64,000 nt of DNA, from positions 124,001 to 188,000 of the forward strand of contig NZ_FUYL01000004.1 in the NCBI RefSeq assembly GCF_900167935.1, read 5' to 3'. This stretch comes from Maribacter arcticus (GTDB lineage: Bacteria; Bacteroidota; Bacteroidia; Flavobacteriales; Flavobacteriaceae). The notes beneath the pieces were generated by a model that saw nothing but the letters and a program-made list of their open reading frames with translations, did no database searches and was not told the DNA's origin. Made by a program: the position numbers and the translations under genes. This document shows positions 9,219 through 18,999 of this stretch, one piece after another. How positions within the stretch are numbered: the first letter of the stretch is position 1; every line of letters begins with the position of its first letter.

Positions 9219-10319
9219 TTAGTTATTAATTAATCTAAATTGAGTTCTTCTGTTCGCAGCATGCTCTCTTGCAGTGCAAGAAACACCGTCTTTACATCTG
9301 TTTAACAATTTAGTTTCACCGTAACCATTTGCCACTAAAAGACTAGAGTTTACACCCTTAGTAATTAAGTAATCAGCAACAGCCTTAGCTCTTCTTTCAG
9401 AAAGATCTTGGTTAGAAGCTGCACCACCTTGAGAATCTGTATGTGAAGCCAATTCGACTTTAACACCTGGGTTTTGGGCCAATACAGGTAACAACCTATT
9501 ATCGATTAAGTTTCTAGCTTCTGCAGTTAATGTAGCACTACCAGACTCCCAGTTAATAGGTAACGCTTGGTACTCAACTAATGCACACTCTACTTCTTTC
9601 CAAGTTGTTAATCCACCTTTTTCCTTTAAAACTTCTTTTGTGATAGTTGTTGATTTAGCAGGAACAGTTACTTCTGTCGTATAAGCATCTTTATCTAATA
9701 CCGTTTTAGTAATTTCTCTGTACTCAGCAGGAATAATTTTCTCAACAACAGTTGCTGGAGAAATTAAAACTGTTTTTGTATATGATCCATTTTTAGAACC
9801 TATTGCAGTACTAGTTGTAGAAGCATCATTTGAAAGAACTTGAGTTGAAACTGTCTCGAATTGTGCAGGATATCCTTTATAACACCAGTATCTACAATCA
9901 TCTGGGTTACCTGACTCACAATCAGGAGCCGCAACACCTAATTCCCATTGAGCATAAGCAGGCTTAATTTCTAGAGTTTGTGTACTAGGGGAAAACGCAG
10001 CAGGTATCACTTGTAAAGAATTTCCACCAGCTTTAGACACGTATGTTACTGTTTCAGTTCCCCATTTTGCAGGAACTACGGTAAGTACTTTCTCTTCTTC
10101 CTTAATTAATACTCTCTCTGTTATTGTTTTAAAAGTAGCAGGAACTGTCTTAAGCACCTTGTATGCCGGATTTGTTGTGATTGTGGTTGATTCGTTCACA
10201 TAGACATCAGGTGTTGTACAGCGCACATAACATTTACCTGGTTCAGGATTTGATGGCAAATCTTGAGCCATTGCAAAAGAAGCTGAAAATGCAACTGCTA
10301 AGAATACTAATTTTTTCAT
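9219..10319 (-). CDS. OmpA-family outer-membrane protein with N-terminal PA-motif repeats
   Basis: 366 residues. Signal peptide MKKLVFLAVAFSASFAMAQ. C-terminal OmpA-like peptidoglycan-binding domain at about residues 255-362, with VELASHTDSQGGAASNQDLSERRAKAVADYL split as SHTD and LSERRA motifs. The 220-residue middle is not a barrel. It repeats a short unit [VIK]PAx(2-4)TxTxxV/I-L about eight times (VPATFKTITERVL, VPAKWGTETVTYV, IPAEYREITKTVL, VPAKSTTITKEVL). It also has paired cysteines (CYVRC, CESGNPDDCRYWC). Probably anchors the envelope to peptidoglycan; the role of the repeats is unknown. Confidence 0.8.
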   Translation of the reverse strand: MKKLVFLAVAFSASFAMAQDLPSNPEPGKCYVRCTTPDVYVNESTTITTNPAYKVLKTVPATFKTITERVLIKEEEKVLTVVPAKWGTETVTYVSKAGGNSLQVIPAAFSPSTQTLEIKPAYAQWELGVAAPDCESGNPDDCRYWCYKGYPAQFETVSTQVLSNDASTTSTAIGSKNGSYTKTVLISPATVVEKIIPAEYREITKTVLDKDAYTTEVTVPAKSTTITKEVLKEKGGLTTWKEVECALVEYQALPINWESGSATLTAEARNLIDNRLLPVLAQNPGVKVELASHTDSQGGAASNQDLSERRAKAVADYLITKGVNSSLLVANGYGETKLLNRCKDGVSCTAREHAANRRTQFRLINN

Positions 10320-10493
10320 TTTGATAGTGTTTAAAATTTATTAATGGTTATTTATTAAGATTGTTTTGAGGAATCTGATTTGGTTGATTGATATTCGAAT
10401 TAAGTTCCAATATGAAACCAACTACCCGATTACCTCAATTACTAAGACACATTATTATTCAGAAGGTCACTAAAATCGAGAGGAATTATTATT

Positions 10494-10501
10494 TACCTTT
10501 A
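10494..10501 (+). promoter_or_regulatory. -7-like box (TACCTTTA) just before the YegP-like gene
   Basis: One mismatch to TAnnTTTG. It ends 5 nt before the ATG at 10507, which would give an almost leaderless mRNA. Confidence 0.4.
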
Positions 10502-10506
10502 AGGAT

Positions 10507-10821
10507 ATGATAAAAATTGATAAAAAAAAAGACGGCAAATTTGCGTTTAAATTAAAATCTACGAATGGTAAAACCTTGTTTAAAAGTGTTTCATTTTCGA
10601 GCAAAGAAGATTTAGATAAGACCTTAAATGATTTTAAGGACCTAAAAGATACTAGAACTAAATTTTTTGAAAGAAAGACAAATACCGAAGGTAAATTTCT
10701 TGTAGAGTTAAAAAACCAAAACGGCATGACGATAGGCTCTAGTGGACTTTATACTTCAGAGGCAGGTATGGAGAACGGGATTTTAAATATTTCTAATAGT
10801 CTTGAGCTAGGTCTTCAATAA
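10507..10821 (+). CDS. YegP/DUF1508-like protein
   Basis: 104 residues made of two similar halves: KKDGKFAFKLKSTNGKTLFKS and a second copy with EGKFLVELKNQNGMTIGSSGLYTS. This duplicated GKFxFxLKxxNGxxI unit is the hallmark of the YegP/DUF1508 fold. Function unknown in the family. It ends 2 bp before the convergent threonine aldolase stop codon. Confidence 0.8.
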   Translation: MIKIDKKKDGKFAFKLKSTNGKTLFKSVSFSSKEDLDKTLNDFKDLKDTRTKFFERKTNTEGKFLVELKNQNGMTIGSSGLYTSEAGMENGILNISNSLELGLQ

Positions 10822-10823
10822 GT

Positions 10824-11846
10824 TTAAAACGCAGCCAATTGTTTTAATAATTCATCGTGCATTGCATCTGTATAGTCTAAATGAGTGACCATTCTTAATT
10901 TACCTTGTCCCATACCGATGATTAAAATATCCTTTTCCTTAAGTTTATTGACAAAAGTATCGCTAGTCATAAAAGACTCATCTATTTCAAATATGACAAT
11001 ATTGGTCTCAATTGGCTCCACCTTTTTTATAAATGATTTTACCAACAATGCTTTCCCAATTTCTTGGGCTTTTTTGTGATCTTCTGCCAATCGTTCAATA
11101 TGATTATCTAAGGCATAAATAGCCGCAGCAGCTAAAAATCCTGATTGACGCATTCCGCCACCAAAAATTTTTCGAATTCGAATTGCCTTATCCATTTGTT
11201 CTTTGGTTCCCAATAACAATGAACCAACTGGACAACCAAGCCCTTTACTCAAACATACGCTAATAGTATCAAATAATTGACCATACTGAAGTGTTGTCTC
11301 ATTTTTTTCAACTATCGCATTCCATAAACGAGCACCATCTAGGTGAAAGCCTAAATGATGTTCATCACAAACTTTCCTTATTTTTTCAAGTTCTTGAAAA
11401 TTCCAACATGTTCCGCCGCCTTTATTTGCAGTATTTTCAACACAAACTAAGGTAGTTAACGGACTATGATAAAAGTCTGGTGGGTTTATTACCGATTCTA
11501 CTTGAGCAGCTGTCATTGTACCCCTACTGCCATCTACCAGTCTACAAGAAACACCGCTATTGAAACTTACTCCACCGCCTTCATAATTATAGATATGGGC
11601 ATATTTATCACAAATAAGTTGTTCACCAGGTTGTGTATGTAATTTAATAGCCGTCTGGTTAGTCATTGTGCCACTTGGAAAAAATAAAGCAGATTCCATA
11701 CCAAAAAGCTTAGCTACTTTTTCTTCTAAAGCATTTACCGTGGGGTCTTCTTTAAAAACATCATCACCTACAACTGCCGACATCATAGCATCTAACATAC
11801 CAGGTGTTGGTTTTGTTACCGTGTCACTTATAAGGTTTATTTGCAT
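10824..11846 (-). CDS. Threonine aldolase family PLP enzyme (GntG type)
   Basis: 340 residues of fold-type I PLP lyase: NLISDTVTKPTPGMLDAM, DDVFKEDPTVNALEEKVA, FFPSGTMTNQTAI, the PLP Asp in FHLDGARLWNA, and the Schiff-base lysine in SVCLSKGLGCPVGSLL. Established: cleaves threonine/allo-threonine to glycine and acetaldehyde. Length is normal for the low-specificity L-threonine aldolases. Separate from the downstream (minus-strand upstream) protease gene by 20 bp, so possibly cotranscribed with it. Confidence 0.9.
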   Translation of the reverse strand: MQINLISDTVTKPTPGMLDAMMSAVVGDDVFKEDPTVNALEEKVAKLFGMESALFFPSGTMTNQTAIKLHTQPGEQLICDKYAHIYNYEGGGVSFNSGVSCRLVDGSRGTMTAAQVESVINPPDFYHSPLTTLVCVENTANKGGGTCWNFQELEKIRKVCDEHHLGFHLDGARLWNAIVEKNETTLQYGQLFDTISVCLSKGLGCPVGSLLLGTKEQMDKAIRIRKIFGGGMRQSGFLAAAAIYALDNHIERLAEDHKKAQEIGKALLVKSFIKKVEPIETNIVIFEIDESFMTSDTFVNKLKEKDILIIGMGQGKLRMVTHLDYTDAMHDELLKQLAAF

Positions 11847-11866
11847 TACGCCCTTTTAAATTTATA

Positions 11867-14272
11867 TTAGTGAAAACAACCCATTCCTATAGGAGAACCA
11901 TCAGGAATTTTGGGTGAAGGTATCACTTTGAACAATTCTGGATGCTCATTAAACTCTTTTATTCTTTTAATCATTTCCGCATATATTGCATTGCTTCCTG
12001 AATCTTTGGCTAATTGAAAACTCAACTCTTTCAATTTCTGTGATGCAATGGCATTTACCTGAGGATGTACTTCGGTATGACCTGCCAAGTTCATGATATG
12101 AAACAGCACTCTAAAATTAATCGTTGTTTGGGCTTCACTTAAATAAGCATCTTTATGCTTATTATTAATTGTAGTTGAAATCAACTCATTGATAACCTCT
12201 TCTAATCCCAGATTATTTCCGTCAATTGCCTTTTGCTGAATAAGTCTCGAAGCACGCTCTGGATGTAATAAAAACAATAAAGTCATATCAGATGCTGTTT
12301 CTACCGCCGATAATGCATCAAAAGAAACACCTGTTTTACCATTTATCGATTCTCGAGTTCTTGGCGTTCCAAAAGCACGTGGAGGAAACAAACTCAATTT
12401 ATCTTTTGGTATTGCAATTTCGGTAGCGTCCAAAGTTTTTAAAACGCTTTTTAGCGCTTCTTGCTGCAAAGCCCTATCTGCAATGGCAACAGTTTGTTGC
12501 CCGTCACCTTTAACTGCGTAGTTATATTCTAAGCCTCCGATAATTTTTGCTACACCTTCTGTTTGATATCTATGAAAAAAATAAAGTGGCACAAAAACAT
12601 CTTCTAAAACGGAATATGGAGTGCCATCTTGAATATTATCAACAGAAAAATTATTGATTGCCGTTTTACGAATTTTCAGCATCTCATCTAATTCCTTACT
12701 AACACTGGTGCCATTATCCCATAAATGGGCTAATACATGAGCACTACCTTGAGGTCGGGCATCTTGATCGGTAATGTAACGAAGTCCGTCTGTTTTCGCC
12801 TTATCCAAAATGGCATTCAAACCTTTCTTTTCATCATCTTTAGAGAAATTTTGATATGAATAAGCAACCGTCACTTTATCCCAATCACCTATTCCTGTTT
12901 CGTAAGCTTTTGAAAAATCTATTTCCCCGTTAACTAATGAAAACTGCGGATGAGGGTAATCCATAACCGATGACTTATCTGTAGTACTAGCGGCATAATT
13001 ATGAGCAAACCCAAGCGTGTGTCCTATTTCGTGGGCAGACAGTTGACGAATACGTGCAATCGCCATATCTAACATTGGCTGGTAATTATCATCACGTTCA
13101 GCAAAAGGTTTATTCATTAAAGCCTGCGCGATTAAAAAATCTTGTCGTATTCGTAAGCTACCAAGACTAACATGACCTTTAATTATTTCACCCGTTCTAG
13201 GATCAGTGATACTGCTACCATAGCTCCATCCTCTTGTAGATCGATGAACCCATTGAATTACATTGTAACGTACATCTAAAGGATCTGCATCATCTGGCAA
13301 CATTATTAATTGAAAGGCATCTTTATAACCTATGGCCTCGAATGCTTGGTTCCACCAACGACCACCTTCTAAAAGAGCAGATCTTACAGGTTCTGGTGTT
13401 CCATTATCTAAATAGTAAACAATTGGTTCTACCGCTTCACTAATTTCTTGATTAGGATTCTTTTTTGCCAATCGATGCCTTGTAATAAATTGTTTAAGAA
13501 TCGGTGATTCTACGGGTGTAGCATAATCATAATAAGAAAAAGGATAAGAACCACTTCTTGGATCGAACTCTCGCTTTTCAAAATTATCATCTGGTAATTC
13601 TATAAATGAATGATGTTCGGCTACAGTCACCAAACTTGCATTAGGAGTAACGCTTCTAATATAATTACCTGTAGGCTCTCCTTTAAATGTCATCGTAACA
13701 TCGAATTCTACATTTTTTGGAAAAGCTTTTGTTCTATCTAAATCAAATGCACTTTTTGATTTATCTAAACTATACGACCCTTGCTGGGCACGTTTTAATC
13801 TCTCAGAAACCCCATGGGCATCTTGCATTAAAAAATCGGTTATATCGATAATATAAACTCCGTTTTTCTCCTCTTCAATAGGAAAGCCAAACAATACCGA
13901 TTTAGCAAATGCCTGTTCTACAGATTTTCGTTCCAAGACATTATCAGTAATGGCTCTATATTTTAAATTCGGTTGCACAAGTAGTAATTTATTGCCTGCT
14001 TTTTTAAAAAAAACAACTTGTTCATTACCCAATTGTCCACGATCTAAACCTATATCATTACTTCCAATACCACTACTTAAAGAGTATACATATAAAAACT
14101 CTTTATTTAAATCATTTACTTCTAGATAGATTTTATCCTGACTTTCATCATAATAAAAGTCATATAGTCCTTCGTATTTAACAAAATCTTTCTTCTTATC
14201 ACTGAACTGAGCAGATAACATATTAAAGGATAACAAAGCAAATGCTAAGAGGAGTACATAATAATTTTTCAT
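11867..14272 (-). CDS. Secreted zinc-dependent metalloprotease (DUF4953/DUF5117 type)
   Basis: 801 residues with a signal peptide (YVLLLAFALLSFNMLSAQ). Zinc-protease motif HEIGHTLGFAH (HExxHxxGxxH) at about residue 410, with a downstream Met-turn candidate SSVMDYPHPQF. The N-terminal part has the LYDFYYDESQDKIYLEV opening of the DUF5117-containing proteins, and the C-terminal part is helical. Metzincin-like, exported to periplasm or outside; substrate unknown. A near -7 box TACTTTTA lies at 14290-14297. Confidence 0.85.
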   Translation of the reverse strand: MKNYYVLLLAFALLSFNMLSAQFSDKKKDFVKYEGLYDFYYDESQDKIYLEVNDLNKEFLYVYSLSSGIGSNDIGLDRGQLGNEQVVFFKKAGNKLLLVQPNLKYRAITDNVLERKSVEQAFAKSVLFGFPIEEEKNGVYIIDITDFLMQDAHGVSERLKRAQQGSYSLDKSKSAFDLDRTKAFPKNVEFDVTMTFKGEPTGNYIRSVTPNASLVTVAEHHSFIELPDDNFEKREFDPRSGSYPFSYYDYATPVESPILKQFITRHRLAKKNPNQEISEAVEPIVYYLDNGTPEPVRSALLEGGRWWNQAFEAIGYKDAFQLIMLPDDADPLDVRYNVIQWVHRSTRGWSYGSSITDPRTGEIIKGHVSLGSLRIRQDFLIAQALMNKPFAERDDNYQPMLDMAIARIRQLSAHEIGHTLGFAHNYAASTTDKSSVMDYPHPQFSLVNGEIDFSKAYETGIGDWDKVTVAYSYQNFSKDDEKKGLNAILDKAKTDGLRYITDQDARPQGSAHVLAHLWDNGTSVSKELDEMLKIRKTAINNFSVDNIQDGTPYSVLEDVFVPLYFFHRYQTEGVAKIIGGLEYNYAVKGDGQQTVAIADRALQQEALKSVLKTLDATEIAIPKDKLSLFPPRAFGTPRTRESINGKTGVSFDALSAVETASDMTLLFLLHPERASRLIQQKAIDGNNLGLEEVINELISTTINNKHKDAYLSEAQTTINFRVLFHIMNLAGHTEVHPQVNAIASQKLKELSFQLAKDSGSNAIYAEMIKRIKEFNEHPELFKVIPSPKIPDGSPIGMGCFH

Positions 14273-14460
14273 TCTCTTTTAATTTCTCCTAAAAGTATAT
14301 AAAATCTAAGTAAGGATAAAATCAACTTAAACACAAAATTATAAATATCATTCTTGTTAAAAAAGCCATCATATTATTACAGAATAGGGAAAAAATTTAA
14401 AGATTAATATTAATATGATACTAATCATTTACAATTTATCATGTACCTTTTAACAAAACT

Positions 14461-15930
14461 ATGTCTATGGCCAACATTGAAAATCAAATCTTTTCTTCTT
14501 ATCAAAAAAATCCAGAATTATACGATGAAATATTTGATAGTGAAGGAAAAATTAAAGAGGTATATCAAAAATTATTTGATATATATGGTGAACATTCTAT
14601 AAGTGATTATGTAAACCTAAATTCGAAAGCAAAAGCCTCTTTTTTCAATCAGGGAATTACTTTTCAGGTTTATGGCGACAACGATGTTCAAGAGAAAATT
14701 TTCCCTTTTGATTTGTTTCCGCGAATTATAGATCCTGATGAATGGGATATTATAGAACGAGGTTCTATTCAAAGAAGTAAAGCTTTAAATTTATTTCTAT
14801 GGGATATTTATCACGATAAAAAAATACTTAAGGATAAAATTGTACCCATAGATTTAATTACCTCTTCTGCCAATTATTTAGATCAAATGAACGGAGTTAA
14901 TCCTCCTGGTGGAATATATAATCATATATCAGGCACTGATGTCATTAAACATAAAGATGGTAAGTATTATGTATTAGAAGATAATATTAGATGTCCGTCT
15001 GGGGTAAGCTATGTCATATGTAACCGAACCGCTCTTAAAAAAGCACTATTCGGAGTTTTTAATCATTACCAAACCCATACGGTAACTAATTATGCTGAAA
15101 ATCTATTAGAACTATTAGAATCCGTTAAACCTAAAGGAGTAGATGTTCCCAACGTTGTGGTTATTACCCCTGGCATGTTCAACTCTGCCTTTTACGAGCA
15201 TTCATACCTAGCAAAAACAATGGGTGTAGAATTAGTAGAGGGCCGTGATCTTTTCGTAGAAAACGATTTTGTTTATATGAAAACAATAAAAGGTCCAGAA
15301 AAGGTTGATGTTATCTACAGAAGAATAGATGATCAATTTATTGACCCGTTAGAGTTTAGACCAGATTCCGCGCTTGGTGTACCAGGTTTATTCGCTGCAT
15401 ACAAAAAAGGTAATGTGACATTGGCAAATGCACCTGGTACTGGCGTAGCAGATGACAAGGCAGTATATACTTATATGCCTCAGATTATAAAATACTATCT
15501 AAATGAAGAGCCTATATTAAACAATGTACATACCTATCACTGCAGCAGACCAGATGAGTTGAAGTATGTTTTAGAACACATTCACGAGCTTGTAATTAAA
15601 CCGGTTGATGAAGCGGGTGGCTATGGAATTTCTATTGGGAATACGTTGACTAAAGAAGAAATAGAAAAGGTTAAACTTGAAATTAAGGAAAGTCCAAGAA
15701 AATATGTAGCACAACCAATCATGTCACTTAGCGTTCACCCTACATATATAGATGAAACAGAATCTTTTGAACAGCGACATGTAGATTTAAGAACATTCAC
15801 TATTCTAGGAAAAGACAAAGAATTTGTACTAAAAGGTGGACTCACGCGAGTGGCGTTGAAAAGAGGTAATTTAATTGTAAACTCCTCACAAGGAGGTGGT
15901 TCTAAAGATACCTGGGTACTAAAAAAATAA
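14461..15930 (+). CDS. Circularly permuted type 2 ATP-grasp protein
   Basis: 489 residues. Motifs of the DUF404/DUF407 circularly permuted ATP-grasp family are visible: WDIIERGSIQRSKALNLFLWDIYHD, GTDVIKHKDGKYYVLEDNIRCPSGVSY (reading as IKHKDGKYYVLEDN then CPSGVSY), LVIKPVDEAGGYG and VDLRTFTILG. The family is predicted to form amide bonds to an unidentified peptide substrate. First gene of a three-gene set with alpha-E and transglutaminase genes (gap 10 bp), a conserved arrangement across bacteria. A near -7 box (TACCTTTT) lies 9 nt upstream. Confidence 0.9.
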   Translation: MSMANIENQIFSSYQKNPELYDEIFDSEGKIKEVYQKLFDIYGEHSISDYVNLNSKAKASFFNQGITFQVYGDNDVQEKIFPFDLFPRIIDPDEWDIIERGSIQRSKALNLFLWDIYHDKKILKDKIVPIDLITSSANYLDQMNGVNPPGGIYNHISGTDVIKHKDGKYYVLEDNIRCPSGVSYVICNRTALKKALFGVFNHYQTHTVTNYAENLLELLESVKPKGVDVPNVVVITPGMFNSAFYEHSYLAKTMGVELVEGRDLFVENDFVYMKTIKGPEKVDVIYRRIDDQFIDPLEFRPDSALGVPGLFAAYKKGNVTLANAPGTGVADDKAVYTYMPQIIKYYLNEEPILNNVHTYHCSRPDELKYVLEHIHELVIKPVDEAGGYGISIGNTLTKEEIEKVKLEIKESPRKYVAQPIMSLSVHPTYIDETESFEQRHVDLRTFTILGKDKEFVLKGGLTRVALKRGNLIVNSSQGGGSKDTWVLKK

Positions 15931-15940
15931 CAAAAAATAT

Positions 15941-16888
15941 ATGCTAGCAAGAGTAGCCAATAATTTATTCTGGATGGGGCGTTACATTGAACGCTCTGAA
16001 CACATTGCACGTTATTTAAACGTGAATTATTTTTCATCTTTAGATGCGCCAAATGTAAAATCACAAGATAGGCAGTTCGTTTTACGATCCATGTTATTTA
16101 TGCTTGGTGATCCTGAAAAAGATGACGCAAAAATATTAAAGGAAGAAGATGTTCTATTTAGTATTGGATTAGATACAAACAACCCGTTTTCTATAATTAG
16201 CACCGTAAAGCTTGCCAGAGAGAACGCTAATAGCGCACGTGATTTAATATCCACTGAATTATATGAAGCCATAAACAAATTTTACCACTTTGTTCTTAAT
16301 TATCCTAAGGGTGTCTTTGTTAAAAATGGACTTCATGATTTCACAAGTAATATTGCAGAGATGACTGCAATATTGCGCGGAAAAATAAGAGGAACCTTGT
16401 TGCATGATTCTGTTTACGCCATTATTATGATGGGAATAAATATCGAAAGAGCAACCCAGATTACGAGGATGATCAACTCCAAGTACAACGATGCATTATT
16501 ATCACAAGGAAGTCATGGAGATAAATTTAGTAAAAGTTTCGAATGGACAACCTTATTGAAATGCGCAGAATCTTATGATATGATGCGTAGGTTTTACAAA
16601 AAAACCCCAACAAGTATTTCTACCTTAGAGTTTTTAATTCTGAATCCAAATTGCCCTAGATCAGTTATGAATTCTTTAAATCAGGTAAATGAACATGTAC
16701 GTATATTAAATCCTGAAAAGAGGTATAATAAAGAATCTACAGGTTTTTTAATAGGAAGGGTACGCGCCGAATACGAATTTAAATATATAGAAGAAATAGA
16801 AGTGGATATTAAAGCGTTTATTGAAAATATTCTGGACAGTCTCGTGAAAATAAGCGACAAAGTTGACGAAGAATTTTTTAACTATTAA
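15941..16888 (+). CDS. Alpha-E domain protein (DUF403)
   Basis: 315 residues, almost all helical, starting MLARVANNLFWMGRYIERSEH, the signature N-terminus of the alpha-E family. Other conserved spots are RENANSARDLIS and RATQITRMI. No known catalytic motif. Always found next to circularly permuted ATP-grasp enzymes and transglutaminases; Iyer and colleagues predicted it to take part in an amidoligase-based peptide system. Ten bp downstream of the ATP-grasp gene and probably cotranscribed. Confidence 0.9.
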   Translation: MLARVANNLFWMGRYIERSEHIARYLNVNYFSSLDAPNVKSQDRQFVLRSMLFMLGDPEKDDAKILKEEDVLFSIGLDTNNPFSIISTVKLARENANSARDLISTELYEAINKFYHFVLNYPKGVFVKNGLHDFTSNIAEMTAILRGKIRGTLLHDSVYAIIMMGINIERATQITRMINSKYNDALLSQGSHGDKFSKSFEWTTLLKCAESYDMMRRFYKKTPTSISTLEFLILNPNCPRSVMNSLNQVNEHVRILNPEKRYNKESTGFLIGRVRAEYEFKYIEEIEVDIKAFIENILDSLVKISDKVDEEFFNY

Positions 16889-16903
16889 AACCTTTAATTA
16901 AGG

Positions 16904-16911
16904 TATCTTTG
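16904..16911 (+). promoter_or_regulatory. -7 box (TATCTTTG) before the transglutaminase gene
   Basis: Exact TAnnTTTG, 6 nt before the ATG at 16918. It suggests a separate, leaderless transcript for this third gene of the set. Confidence 0.45.
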
Positions 16912-16917
16912 GCTACT

Positions 16918-17772
16918 ATGTCAAATGAATACAAAATCACCTATAAGACTGAAAATACTTACGATAATTGGGTTAATAATGCCTATTGGCAATTCTTAAT
17001 CATACCAATGGAAAATGACACTCAACATGATGTCAATGTTGAGTTTTCGAATTCATTATTTGCAGATAATGATTACTCTATAAATGGATTTGGATTTAAA
17101 ACTATTCGAGTTCATCCCAAAATCAAATTCAAACAAATAAATTTTGAAGCACAATTCAGTTTTATAAAAGATGATATAGATCCTTTTGATTTTCCCTTAG
17201 ATTTAGACGATACACTTGCGAATGAAAGAATAAAAGAACTAGATTTCAAAATAGACTTTGAGTCCTTTTTAAAAAGAACGCCGCTAACATCGCTACCAGA
17301 GGGCACATCTACTAATTTTGAATTTAATTCAGCAAATTCCATTTTTGAAAACCTACAGAATTTAAATGACTGGACTTTTAATTATATTCAATTTAAAGCA
17401 GGTGTTACTCAAGTAGATACTGAATTAAAGGATGTTATTGCCTCACGACAAGGGGTATGTCAAGATTTTACGCATCTTTTTTGCGCAATGTCTAGAAAGA
17501 ACGGAATACCTGCACGTTATGTTTCAGGATATTTGAATCAAGAACATGGACTTATAGGAGATTCGCAAATGCATGCATGGGCAGAAGTTTACATTCCGTT
17601 GGTTGGATGGAAAGGCTTTGACCCAACCAATAATATCATGGCGAACACAAACCATATAAAGGTTTGTCATGGTAAAGATTATAAAGATTGCGCACCTTTA
17701 AAAGGAATCATTTATTCTCAAGGGCAAAACAAAACTAAATATAGCGTAAAAGTGCAAAGTCAACAGCAGTAA
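16918..17772 (+). CDS. Transglutaminase-like cysteine peptidase
   Basis: 284 residues from the ATG at 16918; an in-frame TTG at 16909 overlaps the promoter box and is rejected. Transglutaminase core with catalytic Cys in SRQGVCQDFTHLF, His in MHAWAEVYIP and Asp in GFDPTNN. N-terminal beta domain (Bact_transglu_N type) precedes it. No signal peptide, so cytoplasmic. With the ATP-grasp and alpha-E proteins it forms a predicted peptide-ligation/cleavage set. Family role in such sets is probably to hydrolyse or transfer the amide product; substrate unknown. Confidence 0.85.
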   Translation: MSNEYKITYKTENTYDNWVNNAYWQFLIIPMENDTQHDVNVEFSNSLFADNDYSINGFGFKTIRVHPKIKFKQINFEAQFSFIKDDIDPFDFPLDLDDTLANERIKELDFKIDFESFLKRTPLTSLPEGTSTNFEFNSANSIFENLQNLNDWTFNYIQFKAGVTQVDTELKDVIASRQGVCQDFTHLFCAMSRKNGIPARYVSGYLNQEHGLIGDSQMHAWAEVYIPLVGWKGFDPTNNIMANTNHIKVCHGKDYKDCAPLKGIIYSQGQNKTKYSVKVQSQQQ

Positions 17773-17825
17773 AATAACTTTCCAGTTTACTCAAAAGAGT
17801 ATTATTTTTACCAAAATTTAATTAT

Positions 17826-18927
17826 ATGAACGTAAGTACAGACCACTACAAAGGTCTTATAGATCGCCTTGGTGCGTTGAGGAGGTATCTTTGACATCGA
17901 TGCGAAATTAATAGAAATAGAGAACGAACAAGAAAAAACCTTGTCACCTGATTTCTGGAATAATCCACAGGAAGCACAGGCGCATATGAAATTTATCCAA
18001 TCTAAAAAACAATGGGTAGATGATTATAATGCGGCAGAAATGCTTATTGCCGAATTGGAAGTATTGATAGAATTTCAACAAGAGGGAGAAGTTTCAGAAG
18101 AGGAAGTCGAACAACAATATGAGAAGGCTCTGAATACCCTTGAAAAGATGGAATTCAAGAATATGCTTTCAGAAGAAGGTGATGAACTACCAGCAGTACT
18201 TCAGATTACAGCAGGAGCCGGCGGTACTGAAAGTTGTGATTGGGCAGCAATGCTTATGCGCATGTATATGATGTGGGCAGAAAAGAATGGTTATAAAATC
18301 AAAGAACTTAACTATCAAGAAGGTGATGTAGCTGGTATTAAAACGGTTACCTTAGAAATTGATGGCGAGTTCGCTTTTGGCTGGTTAAAGGGTGAAAATG
18401 GTGTACACAGATTAGTTCGTATATCCCCATTTGATAGTAATGCCAAAAGACATACCTCTTTTGTATCTGTATACGTATATCCATTAGTAGATGATAGTAT
18501 TGAAGTAGATATAAATCCTGCAGATATTACTATTACTACAGCTAGATCAAGTGGTGCCGGTGGCCAAAATGTAAATAAGGTCGAAACGAAGGTTCAATTG
18601 ACGCACCATCCTACTGGTATTCAAATTTCATGTTCAGACAGCAGAAGTCAGCATGATAATAGAGCTACGGCTATGAAGATGCTTAAATCTCAATTATATG
18701 AGATTGAACTGAGGAAGAAAATGGAGGCAAGACAAGAAATTGAATCCTCTAAAATGAAAATAGAATGGGGTTCTCAAATTAGGAACTACGTAATGCATCC
18801 ATATAAGCTTGTAAAAGATGTTAGAACTGGTGAAGAAACAGGAAACGTTGATAATGTTATGGACGGGGATATAGACCAGTTTCTAAAAGCCTTTCTAATG
18901 ATGATGGGGCAAAAAGAGGAAGAATAG
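17826..18927 (+). CDS. prfB: Peptide chain release factor 2, expressed through a programmed +1 frameshift
   Basis: Frame 0 starts at ATG 17826 and runs 22 codons to an in-frame TGA at 17892-17894; after a +1 shift the reading continues from GAC at 17893 to 18927, giving 366 residues, the normal RF2 length. Domain features: codon-recognition SPF tripeptide region in [14 protein letters not shown], and the catalytic GGQ in [14 protein letters not shown]. Terminates translation at UGA and UAA. The coordinate span is not a single frame; the shift is autoregulated by RF2 level in other bacteria. Confidence 0.97.
17880..17895 (+). promoter_or_regulatory. prfB programmed frameshift site
   Basis: AGG AGG TAT CTT TGA C: internal Shine-Dalgarno-like AGGAGG, slippery CTT and UGA-C, nearly identical to the Escherichia coli prfB site. 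Confidence 0.97.
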
Positions 18928-18933
18928 TATTAG

Positions 18934-18968
18934 CTTTTCCTATTCTTAAAATCGAGAGATGGGAAAAG
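18934..18968 (+). terminator. Weak hairpin after prfB
   Basis: CTTTTCC/GGAAAAG arms with a long 21-nt loop, followed by a T-rich stretch. Possible terminator only. Confidence 0.3.
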
Positions 18969-18999
18969 TTATTTACTTTAAATAACTTTATTTATTACC

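Noticed and set aside
17886-17893. TATCTTTG in prfB as a promoter
   Set aside because: It is the codon sequence of the frameshift site; coincidence with TAnnTTTG.
17941-18927. prfB starting at TTG 17941
   Set aside because: The upstream 22 codons plus the frameshift signal give the full-length RF2; the shorter start is an artefact of the shift.
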